From: Lewinellaceae bacterium SD302
GTDB lineage: Bacteria; Bacteroidota; Bacteroidia; Chitinophagales; Saprospiraceae
Length of the DNA stretch: 64,000 nucleotides
Assembly (NCBI GenBank): GCA_002591745.1
Contig: PDLQ01000024.1
Coordinates: forward strand, 1-64,000
Direction: 5' to 3'
Below the pieces are notes generated by a model, which had not been told where the DNA came from, did no database searches, and was given only the letters and a program-made list of their open reading frames with translations. This document shows positions 34,111 through 43,278 of the stretch, one piece after another. Position 1 is the first letter of the stretch. Each line of letters opens with the position of its first letter. The translations under genes and the position numbers were made by a program.

Positions 34111-36681
34111 ATGACACGCATTCGCGAATTTCTCTTCTCCGGCTTTTCCCATAATCAACGCAAGGCTATGATCTGGCTTTGGCGGGGTGTTGCCGCAGCT
34201 ATCGTACTGGGTATCGGACTGTTTGTTCTGTTGGCCTTTGATGATCTTCCCTCGGTGGAAGAACTCGAAAATCCACAGAACAATGAGGCTACTCAAATTA
34301 TGGGTGCAGATGGCACTTTGCTTGGCCGCTATTACACCGAAAACCGGGTAATGGTAGATTTTGCCGATCTGGGCATTGAACTTCCCCGGGCCCTGGTGGC
34401 CACCGAAGACGAACGCTACTTCGAACACAGTGGGATCGATTGGTACGCCCTGGGGCGGGCCATCGTGAAGACGGGGATTATGGGCGATAAGGCATCCGGT
34501 GGCGGCTCCACTATTACCCAACAGCTGGCCAAACTGCTGTTTACCGAAGGGGGTGAAGGCTCAAAAAATATTGCCAATCGTCTTACCCAAAAGATGAAAG
34601 AATGGATCATCGCCATCCGCCTGGAACGTAAGTACACCAAGCAGGAGATCATGGCGATGTATTTAAATCGCTACGACTTTATCAACGGAGCCCAGGGTAT
34701 TCGGGCAGCATCCGAAAATTATTTTGGTAAGCGCCCCAAGGAACTCAACACCCAAGAAGCCGCCATGCTGGTGGGAATGCTAAAAAATGCCAGCCTGTAC
34801 AATCCACTGAGTAACCCGGAAGGAGTGATCAATCGCCGCAATGTCGTCTTCGGCCAGATGCTACGTAATAACGTGATCAGTCAGGCCCGCTTCGACTCAC
34901 TTAAGACTACGCCCCTGGGCGTTAGTTTCAGTCGCCAAAGTCACGACGACGGCCCGGCCCCTTATTTCCGCATGGTCCTGGCCGAGCAGCTCAAAGAAAT
35001 TTTCGCTAAGCCCCAGTACCATAAAAAGGACGGGGAGCAATACGATATTTACCGCGATGGTCTGACGGTTTACACCACTATTGACCCGAACATGCAACGC
35101 CACGCCGAGGCCGCAGCGACCAAACACATGGCCAAAGTACAGGCCGATTTTTTCCGTCGCTGGAAAAACGAAAACCCCTGGGAATACGAGAGCCCGACCT
35201 CCGAAACCGAAACGCCGGTAGAGAGTCGCCAGCGCGCCCTCACCAAGGAAATTCGCAAAAGTGGCCGCTACCAGAAATTACGCAAGCGCATCCTGATTCC
35301 GGCCATCAAAGACATCGGCCAAAAACATGCGCTGCGTTTTAACGAGGATGATCGTGAAGTAGCCCGCATGATGCGCGAACTGGAAGAACCCGGTTATATA
35401 AACCGCCTGATCGGGCCCAACGGCATCAGCCGCGACCTGGCCCAGCAGTATAAGCAAGTAATGAAGTTGGATGCTTTCGACGGACTGAAAAATGCCTGGA
35501 CAGAGTTACAAGCTACGGTAAAAAAAGAGTTTGATGAGCCCGTCAAAATGCGCATCTTCACTTACGACAACGACCGAATGGTTAAGGACACTGTTCTCTC
35601 ACCAATGGACAGTATCTACTACATGGGTATGATCCTCCAGATCGGTTCGATGAGCGTGGAACCGACCACCGGTTTTGTCCGTACCTGGATCGGGGGAGTA
35701 GATTTCAAGCACTTCCAGTTCGACCACGTGACTACCCGGCGCCAGGTTGGCTCTACTTTCAAACCTTTCCTTTACGCCACCAGCATCAATCTGCGGGGCA
35801 TCTCCCCTTGTTTCCAGGTACTGGACCAACCGATCACCATTAACCCCGGCGACGGCAGTTTCCGCCTCCAGAAATCCTGGACGCCCCGTAATGCTTCCGA
35901 TAGCTACAGTGGCGAATTCCTCACGCTGATGGAAGGCCTCAAACAATCCAAGAACTCCGTTTCTGCCTTCCTCATGCAGGAACTGGAAAGTACGGAGCCA
36001 GTCCGTACCGTCGTCCAGAATATGGGTATCGACAAAAGTCTGGTACCGGACGCTCCCTCCATTGCCCTCGGTTCAGTAGACCTGACCGTAGAGCAAATGA
36101 CCGGCGCCTATACCACCTTTGGCAACAACGGTATCTTCAACCGCCCGGTCTACTTACTGCGCGTGGAAGACCGTACCGGACAGACCATTTACGAATACGT
36201 GCCCGAACAGCGTCAGGCTTTATCCCCTCAGGCCAATTACACCATGGTTCACATGCTGCGCAACGCCAGTGTAGGTGCCCTCGGTGGCGTAAAAGGCCCC
36301 GTTGGCGGCAAGACGGGAACTACCAACGACCATACCGACGGCTGGTACATGGGTATTACCCCCGAACTGGTTGTGGGCACCTGGGTAGGCGGTAAGGACC
36401 GCTGGATTCGCTTCCGCAGCCTCCGCTACGGTAGTGGTGCTGCCCTGGCAAAACCGTTCTTCCGCGAGTTCGTCCGTACCGCCCAGGCCGACGAAAAAGT
36501 GGTCTGGAACACGAAAAAAGACTTCTACCGCCCCCGTGGCGACATTGGTATCGAACTGGACTGCGACAGCTACTACAGCGAAGGCGACGCCCTGGATGAA
36601 GACGACGAAAATTACGTGCCGAGGGATACTTTGAATATTGGTGGAGGGGCTGATTTTGGCAATTCGCCGGATTTCCGGTAG
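34111..36681 (+). CDS. Class A penicillin-binding protein 1A
   Basis: 856 residues from the ATG at 34111, chosen over 34060 because a -7 box lies between them. One transmembrane helix (about 24-46) anchors a GT51 glycosyltransferase domain (EDERYFEHSGIDW at about 97, then GGSTITQQLAKLLF) and a transpeptidase domain. The penicillin-binding motifs are SxxK in GSTFKPFLY (about 546-554), SxN in KNSVSAF, and KTGTTND (about 733). It makes and cross-links peptidoglycan. The acidic C-terminal tail (about 815-856) is a Bacteroidota-style extension. A MITE-like element begins at its stop. Confidence 0.95.
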   Translation: MTRIREFLFSGFSHNQRKAMIWLWRGVAAAIVLGIGLFVLLAFDDLPSVEELENPQNNEATQIMGADGTLLGRYYTENRVMVDFADLGIELPRALVATEDERYFEHSGIDWYALGRAIVKTGIMGDKASGGGSTITQQLAKLLFTEGGEGSKNIANRLTQKMKEWIIAIRLERKYTKQEIMAMYLNRYDFINGAQGIRAASENYFGKRPKELNTQEAAMLVGMLKNASLYNPLSNPEGVINRRNVVFGQMLRNNVISQARFDSLKTTPLGVSFSRQSHDDGPAPYFRMVLAEQLKEIFAKPQYHKKDGEQYDIYRDGLTVYTTIDPNMQRHAEAAATKHMAKVQADFFRRWKNENPWEYESPTSETETPVESRQRALTKEIRKSGRYQKLRKRILIPAIKDIGQKHALRFNEDDREVARMMRELEEPGYINRLIGPNGISRDLAQQYKQVMKLDAFDGLKNAWTELQATVKKEFDEPVKMRIFTYDNDRMVKDTVLSPMDSIYYMGMILQIGSMSVEPTTGFVRTWIGGVDFKHFQFDHVTTRRQVGSTFKPFLYATSINLRGISPCFQVLDQPITINPGDGSFRLQKSWTPRNASDSYSGEFLTLMEGLKQSKNSVSAFLMQELESTEPVRTVVQNMGIDKSLVPDAPSIALGSVDLTVEQMTGAYTTFGNNGIFNRPVYLLRVEDRTGQTIYEYVPEQRQALSPQANYTMVHMLRNASVGALGGVKGPVGGKTGTTNDHTDGWYMGITPELVVGTWVGGKDRWIRFRSLRYGSGAALAKPFFREFVRTAQADEKVVWNTKKDFYRPRGDIGIELDCDSYYSEGDALDEDDENYVPRDTLNIGGGADFGNSPDFR

Positions 36682-36871
36682 AAGAAATAGGAGATAGGAT
36701 CGCTATGGGCGCTAGCGCTGCCCCGGCTCAGGGGAATAGGAGTCAAGTCTGATGCGTTCCAGGGACGTGCGTACGCTACATTCTTTCTCGCTCCAGATCA
36801 GGTCGCTAAGCGATCGACTATCACTTATGCCCCATGTCCAAAAGCGCAGCACTTCTAATCTCTTAGTTCCG
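36682..36871. repeat. MITE-like element, copy 3
   Basis: About 190 bases. Left end AGAAATAGGAGATAGGA, right end CTTCTAATCTCTTAGTTCC (decayed inverted repeat), inner word GATGCGTTCCAGGGAC shared with copy 2. It directly follows the PBP1A stop. Confidence 0.65.
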
Positions 36872-36921
36872 TTTCAATTATCATTTCCGAAGAGCAACCA
36901 AAGTGAACGGGCGTATTTTGA

Positions 36922-36936
36922 CTAACAAAGTAGCAA
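36922..36936 (-). repeat. Dispersed 15-base repeat, copy f (exact)
   Basis: Exact copy on the minus strand, followed by TCAAAA, 41 bases upstream of the lipoprotein ATG but in the opposite direction to it. Confidence 0.85.
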
Positions 36937-36977
36937 TGCCTTTGGCCAATCGACACCAACCGCCTTATTTTGAAGCC

Positions 36978-39008
36978 ATGAATTTTTTCGTTCCCTGTCG
37001 AGTATTTTTTGCCTTGCTGTTACTGATCACCGTACAGATCGCTTGTATCCCGCCGGGCCTGCAGGATGAAGAGGACAACACCCGAGTATCAATCGACCTC
37101 AAAGACCTGACGACTCGTAAACTGGCTGAATTTCAGGACCTGCGACTAACCGACAGTCTACTCCCTTACCTGGAGCATGAGAACGCCAGTTACCGTTATT
37201 TCGCCGCCAGTGCCTTTGGGAGTTATTCTGATGAGGAGGCAAGACTCCCGTTAGTCGCTCTACTGGACGATCCTCAGGACCTGGTGCGCAGCGCGGCCGC
37301 CTATGCCTTGGGTCAACAACTACCATCCAGTGAACGGCTGGGAGAGGAACTGATCGCCAACTTTCGGCTAGATAGCGCTAACCGCAGCCGGGAAAGTTTC
37401 TCTTACTTACTACAAGCCATCGGCAAACAAGCTTCCGAGCGGAGACTGGAGCAACTGGCTTCCGTAAAAAACTACGCCGACCGCGACACGAATCTGCTGG
37501 CCGGTACAGCCTGGTCAATTTTTTACTTCGCCCGTCGCGGCCTTCTGAACGAAGCAGGTACTGCCCGCGCCCTGGAGCTGTCTATTGGAGACCACGCCCA
37601 GGAGATTCGCTACCCTGCCCTGGCCTACCTGGCACGTTATGCCCCCGAACTAGACGGAGACCAGGTAGCGAAATTGAGTCCGATCCTCAGCGATGACCCC
37701 TCGGCAGATCTGCGGATGCTAGCCGCCCTGGCTGTAGCAAAATCTCCGAACCAGAATTCAGCGACTTTGATCGAGCAACAACTCGGCCGGGAAAAAGACT
37801 GGCGGGTAAGAAGTAATCTCCTGGGTGCGCTCAATCGTTTTGATTATACCGTCATCCGCAGGATCGTCCCCAATTATCTTGACGATCCTCACGAACTAGT
37901 TGCCCAGCGCGCGGCAGGGATCTTCGTGAATAACGGCTCTCCGGAAGATGCGACCTATTACTGGAAAATGGCGCGGGATTCTTCGCTGACCTGGTCGGTA
38001 CGTTACAAGCTTTATCAGGCAGCCAACCAGCACCTGCCCGTTTACTTCTCTGATTATCGCGGCAGTATCAATTATCAACTGCAACAACGCTTCGCCCAAA
38101 CCGAGGACGTCTATCAGAAAACGGCTATCCTGGAATCTCTGGCCGCTTTCCCCTGGAATTATCGAATTATTCAGGACTTGGGGCTCAACAGCAAATTAAA
38201 GCCGGTCAATACCGCTGCGGTCCGGGCCCTGGCCTCCATCAGCGGCCGTGATGATTTTGATGAATTCTTTCGTTCCAGTAACAGGAGGGTTCGCATCGAA
38301 CTCGCCCAGGCTTTTCAACTGGCCATCGAGAGCGGAGACGCCGGCATGATTTACGAAGCCGCCCAGCCGCTCAGCCAGCCGGATAATCCCTACCTCCTGG
38401 CTTATCCCGACCTGAACTGGGCTAAAACTACCTTGAGCAATTTGCCCCTGCCAGAAATGGTAGAAAGCTATCGGGCCTTGCAAAATGCCATCAACCAATT
38501 GGAAGGCCGGCCGCAAATGACTGAATTCGCTCCACCGGAGTATTCTCGCCCAATCGACTGGGAAGCACTGACTGCCGCCGGTGATGCCCCCATCATAAGG
38601 ATTCACACCAGCAAAGGGAAAGTTGACCTCGCACTCTGGCCCGAACTGGCCCCGAATACTGTCAGCAACCTGCTCCGGCTGGCCAAGGAAGAGTTCTTTA
38701 ACGGCAAGCCTTTTCACCGGGTGGTTCCCAATTTCGTCGTCCAGGGCGGAGACCCCCGGGGTGACGGCTACGGATCAGTAGATTTCAGTATCCGCACGGA
38801 AACGCCGATGGTACACTGGGATCGTTCCGGCCTGATCGGCATGGCTTCGGCCGGCAGAGATACCGAGAGTATTCAGTTCTTCATTACCCATTCCGGCACG
38901 CCTCACCTGGATGGCAATTACACGGCTTTTGGAGCGGTGACGGAAGGTCAGGAAGTAGTGGATGCGCTCTTGGTCGGCGACCTGATCGAACGGGTGGAGA
39001 TTCGCTAG
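36978..39008 (+). CDS. Lipoprotein with HEAT repeats and cyclophilin domain
   Basis: 676 residues from the ATG at 36978, chosen because it gives a clean lipoprotein signal (FFALLLLITVQIAC); the longer frame from 36903 would bury it. HEAT-like helical repeats fill about 45-520 (LPLVALLDDPQDLVRSAAAYALG and similar, given in part). A cyclophilin-type peptidyl-prolyl isomerase domain occupies about 530-676 (FHRVVPNFVVQGGDPRGDGYG, in part, and SIQFFITHSGTPHLDGNYTA, in part). It is likely a periplasmic or surface-facing folding factor. The stop is followed at once by the GTG of the next gene. Confidence 0.87.
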   Translation: MNFFVPCRVFFALLLLITVQIACIPPGLQDEEDNTRVSIDLKDLTTRKLAEFQDLRLTDSLLPYLEHENASYRYFAASAFGSYSDEEARLPLVALLDDPQDLVRSAAAYALGQQLPSSERLGEELIANFRLDSANRSRESFSYLLQAIGKQASERRLEQLASVKNYADRDTNLLAGTAWSIFYFARRGLLNEAGTARALELSIGDHAQEIRYPALAYLARYAPELDGDQVAKLSPILSDDPSADLRMLAALAVAKSPNQNSATLIEQQLGREKDWRVRSNLLGALNRFDYTVIRRIVPNYLDDPHELVAQRAAGIFVNNGSPEDATYYWKMARDSSLTWSVRYKLYQAANQHLPVYFSDYRGSINYQLQQRFAQTEDVYQKTAILESLAAFPWNYRIIQDLGLNSKLKPVNTAAVRALASISGRDDFDEFFRSSNRRVRIELAQAFQLAIESGDAGMIYEAAQPLSQPDNPYLLAYPDLNWAKTTLSNLPLPEMVESYRALQNAINQLEGRPQMTEFAPPEYSRPIDWEALTAAGDAPIIRIHTSKGKVDLALWPELAPNTVSNLLRLAKEEFFNGKPFHRVVPNFVVQGGDPRGDGYGSVDFSIRTETPMVHWDRSGLIGMASAGRDTESIQFFITHSGTPHLDGNYTAFGAVTEGQEVVDALLVGDLIERVEIR

Positions 39009-40862
39009 GTGAGTGCAAACGGCACATACCGCCTCACGCTGTTTCTGGCGGCCGTCGTGCTCATCAGTGGAAACCTGTTGATCGACCGCTGGCCGACGAC
39101 CCTGCATTACGGAGATTCAAATGGTTACTACCTGCACGTTACCTCGGCCCTGCTTTACGGAGATGTGGGTGATTATTCCGAGAGCATCAATGCGCTGAAG
39201 GAAATTAATCCAGGCGCTGACGATCCGCGAGAAGACACCTTTGGCATTCGCCAGACTCCCATTGGCCGTAAGTACATCAAATATACCGTGGGAGTGGCCA
39301 TTCTCGAGGCTCCTTTCTTCCTCATTGCCCACTTATATGCCAAAAGTACGGACAAGTTCGAAGCTAACGGTTGGTCGCTCCCCTACATGGCAACCGTTGG
39401 TTTTGCGATCACCTTTTACGTGCTGACCGGATTGTGGCTTTTGATGATGACGTTGAAACGCTACTTTCCCCCACTGGTCGTAAGCCTTACGATTTTATCG
39501 TTGGTACTGGCAACCAACCTGTTTTACCAGAGCACCTACGTGATTATGTCGCACGGGTTTCTGTTTTTTCTACACAGCCTGTTGATCTATTTATCCGCCA
39601 AATTTTACGATAACCCGGGTGGTTGGCGGGCCCTGGGTATTGGACTGACTATAGGGATGATCGCCATGACCCGCGTACCGGAAGTGGTGGCCGTACTGGT
39701 CCCCTTATTATGGGGCGTTTCCACTCAAGCGGATTTAAGGGAGCGAATAAACTTCTTCAAAGAGAATGCACGCATGCTACTGCCCGCAATGATCGGTCTT
39801 TTAGTGGCATTCATCCCGCAGTTAGCCTACTGGTACTACGTGAGCGGGCAGTTGATTTTCAACCCTTATCAAGGGGAGGGTTTCAATTTTTTGCAGCCTA
39901 ATATTTTCAAAGCATTTTTCCGCTTTAAAAACGGCTGGTTGATCTATGCTCCGATCATGGCACTAAGCCTGATCGGTTTGTATTTTTTGAGAAAGTGGAA
40001 AAATGCACCACTGTTCTCGATCCTGGCTTTTTTCATTCTGCACGTCTGGATTCATTTTTCCTATTACGTTTGGGCCTATTTCCCCGGCTTGGGTCAGCGC
40101 CCAATGGTAGATACTTACCCCCTGCTCAGTTTTGGGCTTGCGGCTTGCATTGCTACTTTGTTAGCCAAAAAAACAATAAAATGGATTCCCTGGGCCGCCC
40201 TGTTTATTTTCGGCAGCCTCAATCTTTTTCAAACCTGGCAGATGGATAAAGGCGTGATCTGGACGGAGCGCGGTAACGCAGCTTTCTACTGGGAGACCTT
40301 TGGAACGATGGAATCCACCATCAACTCTTTGCGCGCTTTCGATACCAGATCGCTACAGCCGGATCCGGAAGACCTCGGGCTGGATTCCCTCCTTCATTTT
40401 GAAGGTTTCGAGCAATCGGGTTACGCCACCCTGAGCACTGTTAACGTAAAGACCGGCCAATACGCTCTTTATGCGGAGAAAGATCACTACGCCCTTGCCG
40501 ACTCTATTCCAATTGGTGATCTACCTTCGGGAGACTGGCTGAAAGTAAGCGGCCAATTTTATATCCCTAAAAAAGACCTCATTTATGACCGGGCCAGGAC
40601 AATGCAGATGACCATCAATCTGTTCGATGAACGAATGAAGAAGCGATACGGAAGGTCCATCAATCCATCTTCCCACCTGGGGAACGATGATTTCAATATT
40701 TGGACCGCCGGAAAAGCCAGCCAGTGGGGAGAAGCCGCTTTCTATTTCCGCCTGCCCGGTTCGATCGGCCCTGGCTGGACCGCGCAAGTTTACCTGGACA
40801 ATCCGCAGTTACAGCGTCTGGTCGTCGACGATTTCAGGCTAGAATGGGTGAAACGAAAATAA
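39009..40862 (+). CDS. GT-C-like polytopic membrane protein with C-terminal soluble domain
   Basis: 617 residues. The start is taken as GTG at 39009, abutting the stop of the lipoprotein gene. About ten transmembrane helices span residues 10-420. An early periplasmic loop carries DSNGYYLHVTSALLYGD, an acidic motif as in lipid-linked glycosyltransferases of the GT-C class. Residues about 455-617 form a soluble beta-rich domain (FEGFEQSGYATLSTVNVKTGQYALYA, in part) resembling a carbohydrate-binding sandwich. It may glycosylate exported proteins or glycans; donor and acceptor are unknown. Confidence 0.65.
   Translation: MSANGTYRLTLFLAAVVLISGNLLIDRWPTTLHYGDSNGYYLHVTSALLYGDVGDYSESINALKEINPGADDPREDTFGIRQTPIGRKYIKYTVGVAILEAPFFLIAHLYAKSTDKFEANGWSLPYMATVGFAITFYVLTGLWLLMMTLKRYFPPLVVSLTILSLVLATNLFYQSTYVIMSHGFLFFLHSLLIYLSAKFYDNPGGWRALGIGLTIGMIAMTRVPEVVAVLVPLLWGVSTQADLRERINFFKENARMLLPAMIGLLVAFIPQLAYWYYVSGQLIFNPYQGEGFNFLQPNIFKAFFRFKNGWLIYAPIMALSLIGLYFLRKWKNAPLFSILAFFILHVWIHFSYYVWAYFPGLGQRPMVDTYPLLSFGLAACIATLLAKKTIKWIPWAALFIFGSLNLFQTWQMDKGVIWTERGNAAFYWETFGTMESTINSLRAFDTRSLQPDPEDLGLDSLLHFEGFEQSGYATLSTVNVKTGQYALYAEKDHYALADSIPIGDLPSGDWLKVSGQFYIPKKDLIYDRARTMQMTINLFDERMKKRYGRSINPSSHLGNDDFNIWTAGKASQWGEAAFYFRLPGSIGPGWTAQVYLDNPQLQRLVVDDFRLEWVKRK
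40150..40164 (+). repeat. Dispersed 15-base repeat, copy g (exact), inside the GT-C-like gene
   Basis: Exact copy in sense direction followed by CCAAAA, encoding IATLLAK inside a transmembrane helix. Confidence 0.85.
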
Positions 40863-40871
40863 GATTTAACT

Positions 40872-42083
40872 ATGAGCTTGTCGCAAGATGATTTAAAAAA
40901 GGCCATTCAGCAAAGTGCCGCCGACCGTCACGCAGCCATTGTGGCCGTCCGCCGTCACCTGCACGCCTATCCGGAACTTTCTTACGAGGAGTACGAGACC
41001 CAGAAGTACCTGGCCAGTCAGTTAAAAACAGCGGGGATCGCCTACCGTGAGATCGCCACCACCGGCTTGCTCGCCGAGGTCAAAGGAGAGGCCGGAGACG
41101 GACCAACCATCGCCCTGCGTGCCGATATGGACGCCCTGCCCATCCTGGAAGCCAACGAAGTTCCCTACTGCTCACGAAACGAAGGGATAATGCACGCCTG
41201 CGGCCACGATGTGCATAGCAGCAGCCTACTCGGTACCGCCCTGATCCTGAACGAAATGAAGACGCACCTGAGAGGAAGCGTACGTTTTCTTTTTCAACCC
41301 GGAGAAGAGAAAGCGCCGGGCGGAGCGACCTACATGATTCGGGACGGAGCCTTAAAAAATCCGCCACCCAAGGCTATTTTGGGCCAGCACGTTCACCCAC
41401 CGTTGGCCGCCGGAAAAGTGGGCATGCGACCCGGTATCTACATGGCCAGTACGGATGAATTATTCCTGACCATTACTGGAAAGGGTGGCCACGGTGCCCT
41501 ACCCCACAATACGGTGGATCCCATCGTGATCACAGCCCAGGTCATCACGGCACTGCAACAGTTGGTTTCCCGAAATGCCGACCCAACCACTCCCACCGTG
41601 CTCACTTTCGGGCAGATCAACAGCACTGGCGGGGCAACCAACATCATCCCTAACGAAGTGAAACTCAAGGGTACCCTGCGGACCCTCGACGAAGCCTGGC
41701 GTAAAGACTTGCATCAACGTATCGCAAATGTGGCCGCCGGCATCGCCAAAGCGCTCGGTGGAAAGGCGGAATTGAAAATCATCAACGGCTACCCTTTTCT
41801 TCGTAACGACGAGCAGTTGACCCGAGAGATATTCGCTTCCGCCGTCGATTATCTGGGGGAGGACAATGTAGTGGAGTTACCCATCAGAATGACCGGAGAA
41901 GATTTTGCCTATTACAGCCACGTCGTACCAGCTTGCTTTTACCGGCTCGGCGTAGGTAACGAAGCGCGGGGCATCAACAGTCCGGTACATACGGATACTT
42001 TTGATGTGGACGAAAAATCGCTTTTGGCAGGTAGTGGATTGATGGCGTGGTTGGCTACTGGAATGCTGAATGTTAGATCTTAG
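40872..42083 (+). CDS. M20-family amidohydrolase/metallopeptidase
   Basis: 403 residues, of the amidohydrolase type that removes N-acyl groups from amino acids or indole conjugates (hippurate hydrolase-like). Metal ligands are in MHACGHDVHSS (about 110-119), the catalytic Glu pair in QPGEEKAPGG, another His in GQHVHPPLAAG, and the last His in NSPVHTDTFDVDE. The dimerisation insert is present (GKGGHGALPHNTVDPI). It lies nine bases after the GT-C-like gene and may be cotranscribed. Substrate unknown. Confidence 0.93.
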   Translation: MSLSQDDLKKAIQQSAADRHAAIVAVRRHLHAYPELSYEEYETQKYLASQLKTAGIAYREIATTGLLAEVKGEAGDGPTIALRADMDALPILEANEVPYCSRNEGIMHACGHDVHSSSLLGTALILNEMKTHLRGSVRFLFQPGEEKAPGGATYMIRDGALKNPPPKAILGQHVHPPLAAGKVGMRPGIYMASTDELFLTITGKGGHGALPHNTVDPIVITAQVITALQQLVSRNADPTTPTVLTFGQINSTGGATNIIPNEVKLKGTLRTLDEAWRKDLHQRIANVAAGIAKALGGKAELKIINGYPFLRNDEQLTREIFASAVDYLGEDNVVELPIRMTGEDFAYYSHVVPACFYRLGVGNEARGINSPVHTDTFDVDEKSLLAGSGLMAWLATGMLNVRS

Positions 42084-42206
42084 AGTTTGTCTGGATTTCT
42101 ATTTCCTGACTTCAAAGTAGCAGGGCTTGTTGCCTGAATATCAGCCTGAAATGAACCCATCCGTACTTAGATTGTGTAGTAGGTAGAAACCATTCTCAAG
42201 GCAATT

Positions 42207-43256
42207 ATGGGCGTAGACGTGTATTTAGCGGCTTACAAAGCTGACGTACCGGCACTGAAGCAGCTTGGCGACGATCAGCCGGGCTATACCCGCTTGCCGT
42301 GGGGAAAAGGATTTACCTATCGCTGCGCAGAAGGAAAAACCGTAAAAGACCCCGTAGAACTGGCGCGTCTGAAAGCCCTCGTTCTGCCTCCGGCCTGGAC
42401 TGACGTGTGGATTTGTGCCGACCCTGACGGGTATTTGCAAGCAACGGGACGGGACGCCAGGGGGCGCAAGCAATATCGTTACCATCCGGACTGGACTGCC
42501 TATCAGCAAGCTTTAAAGTTCTCACGGATGAGTGATTTTGTACGCGCCCTCGTTCCTGCCAGAAAACAGATCAGCGAAATTCTGCACGACCGCAGTATGG
42601 GCTGGAATCGCCGGCGAGTTACCGCCCTGGCTATCGCGGTACTGGATGAAACCGGGATGCGGATTGGCAACAAAAACTATCAACGCCGTAACGGCACCAC
42701 CGGACTGACCACAATCCGCCGTAAGCACCTGGAGATCGACGAAGAAGGTCTGCACTTCGACTACGTGGGGAAAAGCAATAAGAACAGAAGCGTAGAGATT
42801 GACGATCCCGAGCTGATTGAACTCGTCCGTAACCTGAGCGACCAGCCCGGCTACGAGGTATTCCGTTACCGCGGAAATGACGGAAAATTACACAGCATCG
42901 ACAGCGCGGATGTGAACGAATTAATCCATGAACTCGTCGGGCCGGAACATTCCGCCAAGAGTTTCCGGACCTGGGCGGGCACCGCTGCGGCAATCGAGTT
43001 CTACCCGGATGCCCAGTTGGATCTAGAGCGTAATCCACGCAAACGGATAGACACCTGTCTGATAGAACGGGTAGCCGCCTTCCTGGGCAATACCACCTCC
43101 ATTTGCCGGGAATATTATATACATCCACTGGTCTTATCAGCGGTGGATAAAGGGACCGTACCGACCTACGATAAAGCTGCTAGCGGGCTGACTGAAAACT
43201 TCCTGGAAGAACTGGATGAAGGTGAGGTCATTGCCTATTACTTGCTAAGAAGCTAG
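42207..43256 (+). CDS. DNA topoisomerase IB
   Basis: 349 residues, the length of the compact poxvirus-like bacterial type IB enzymes that relax supercoils through a 3'-phosphotyrosine. The N-terminal part has GKGFTYRCAEG and LPPAWTDVWICADPDGYLQ. The catalytic part contains RIGNKNYQRRNGTTGLTTIR, the Lys/Arg residues of the active pocket, KSFRTWAGTAAA, and the nucleophile Tyr in CREYYIHP (about residue 301). A 123-base gap upstream contains a partial word CAAAGTAGCA at 42113. Well supported. Confidence 0.93.
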   Translation: MGVDVYLAAYKADVPALKQLGDDQPGYTRLPWGKGFTYRCAEGKTVKDPVELARLKALVLPPAWTDVWICADPDGYLQATGRDARGRKQYRYHPDWTAYQQALKFSRMSDFVRALVPARKQISEILHDRSMGWNRRRVTALAIAVLDETGMRIGNKNYQRRNGTTGLTTIRRKHLEIDEEGLHFDYVGKSNKNRSVEIDDPELIELVRNLSDQPGYEVFRYRGNDGKLHSIDSADVNELIHELVGPEHSAKSFRTWAGTAAAIEFYPDAQLDLERNPRKRIDTCLIERVAAFLGNTTSICREYYIHPLVLSAVDKGTVPTYDKAASGLTENFLEELDEGEVIAYYLLRS

Positions 43257-43272
43257 TACGGGCGTACCTTCG
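43242..43272 (+). promoter_or_regulatory. Promoter of the CNNM/GldE-like gene
   Basis: TTG at 43242-43244 and TACCTTCG at 43265-43272 are separated by 20 bases, the standard spacing. The -33 element lies inside the 3' end of the topoisomerase gene. The ATG at 43279 is 6 bases after the box. Confidence 0.6.
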
Positions 43273-43278
43273 TTGATA

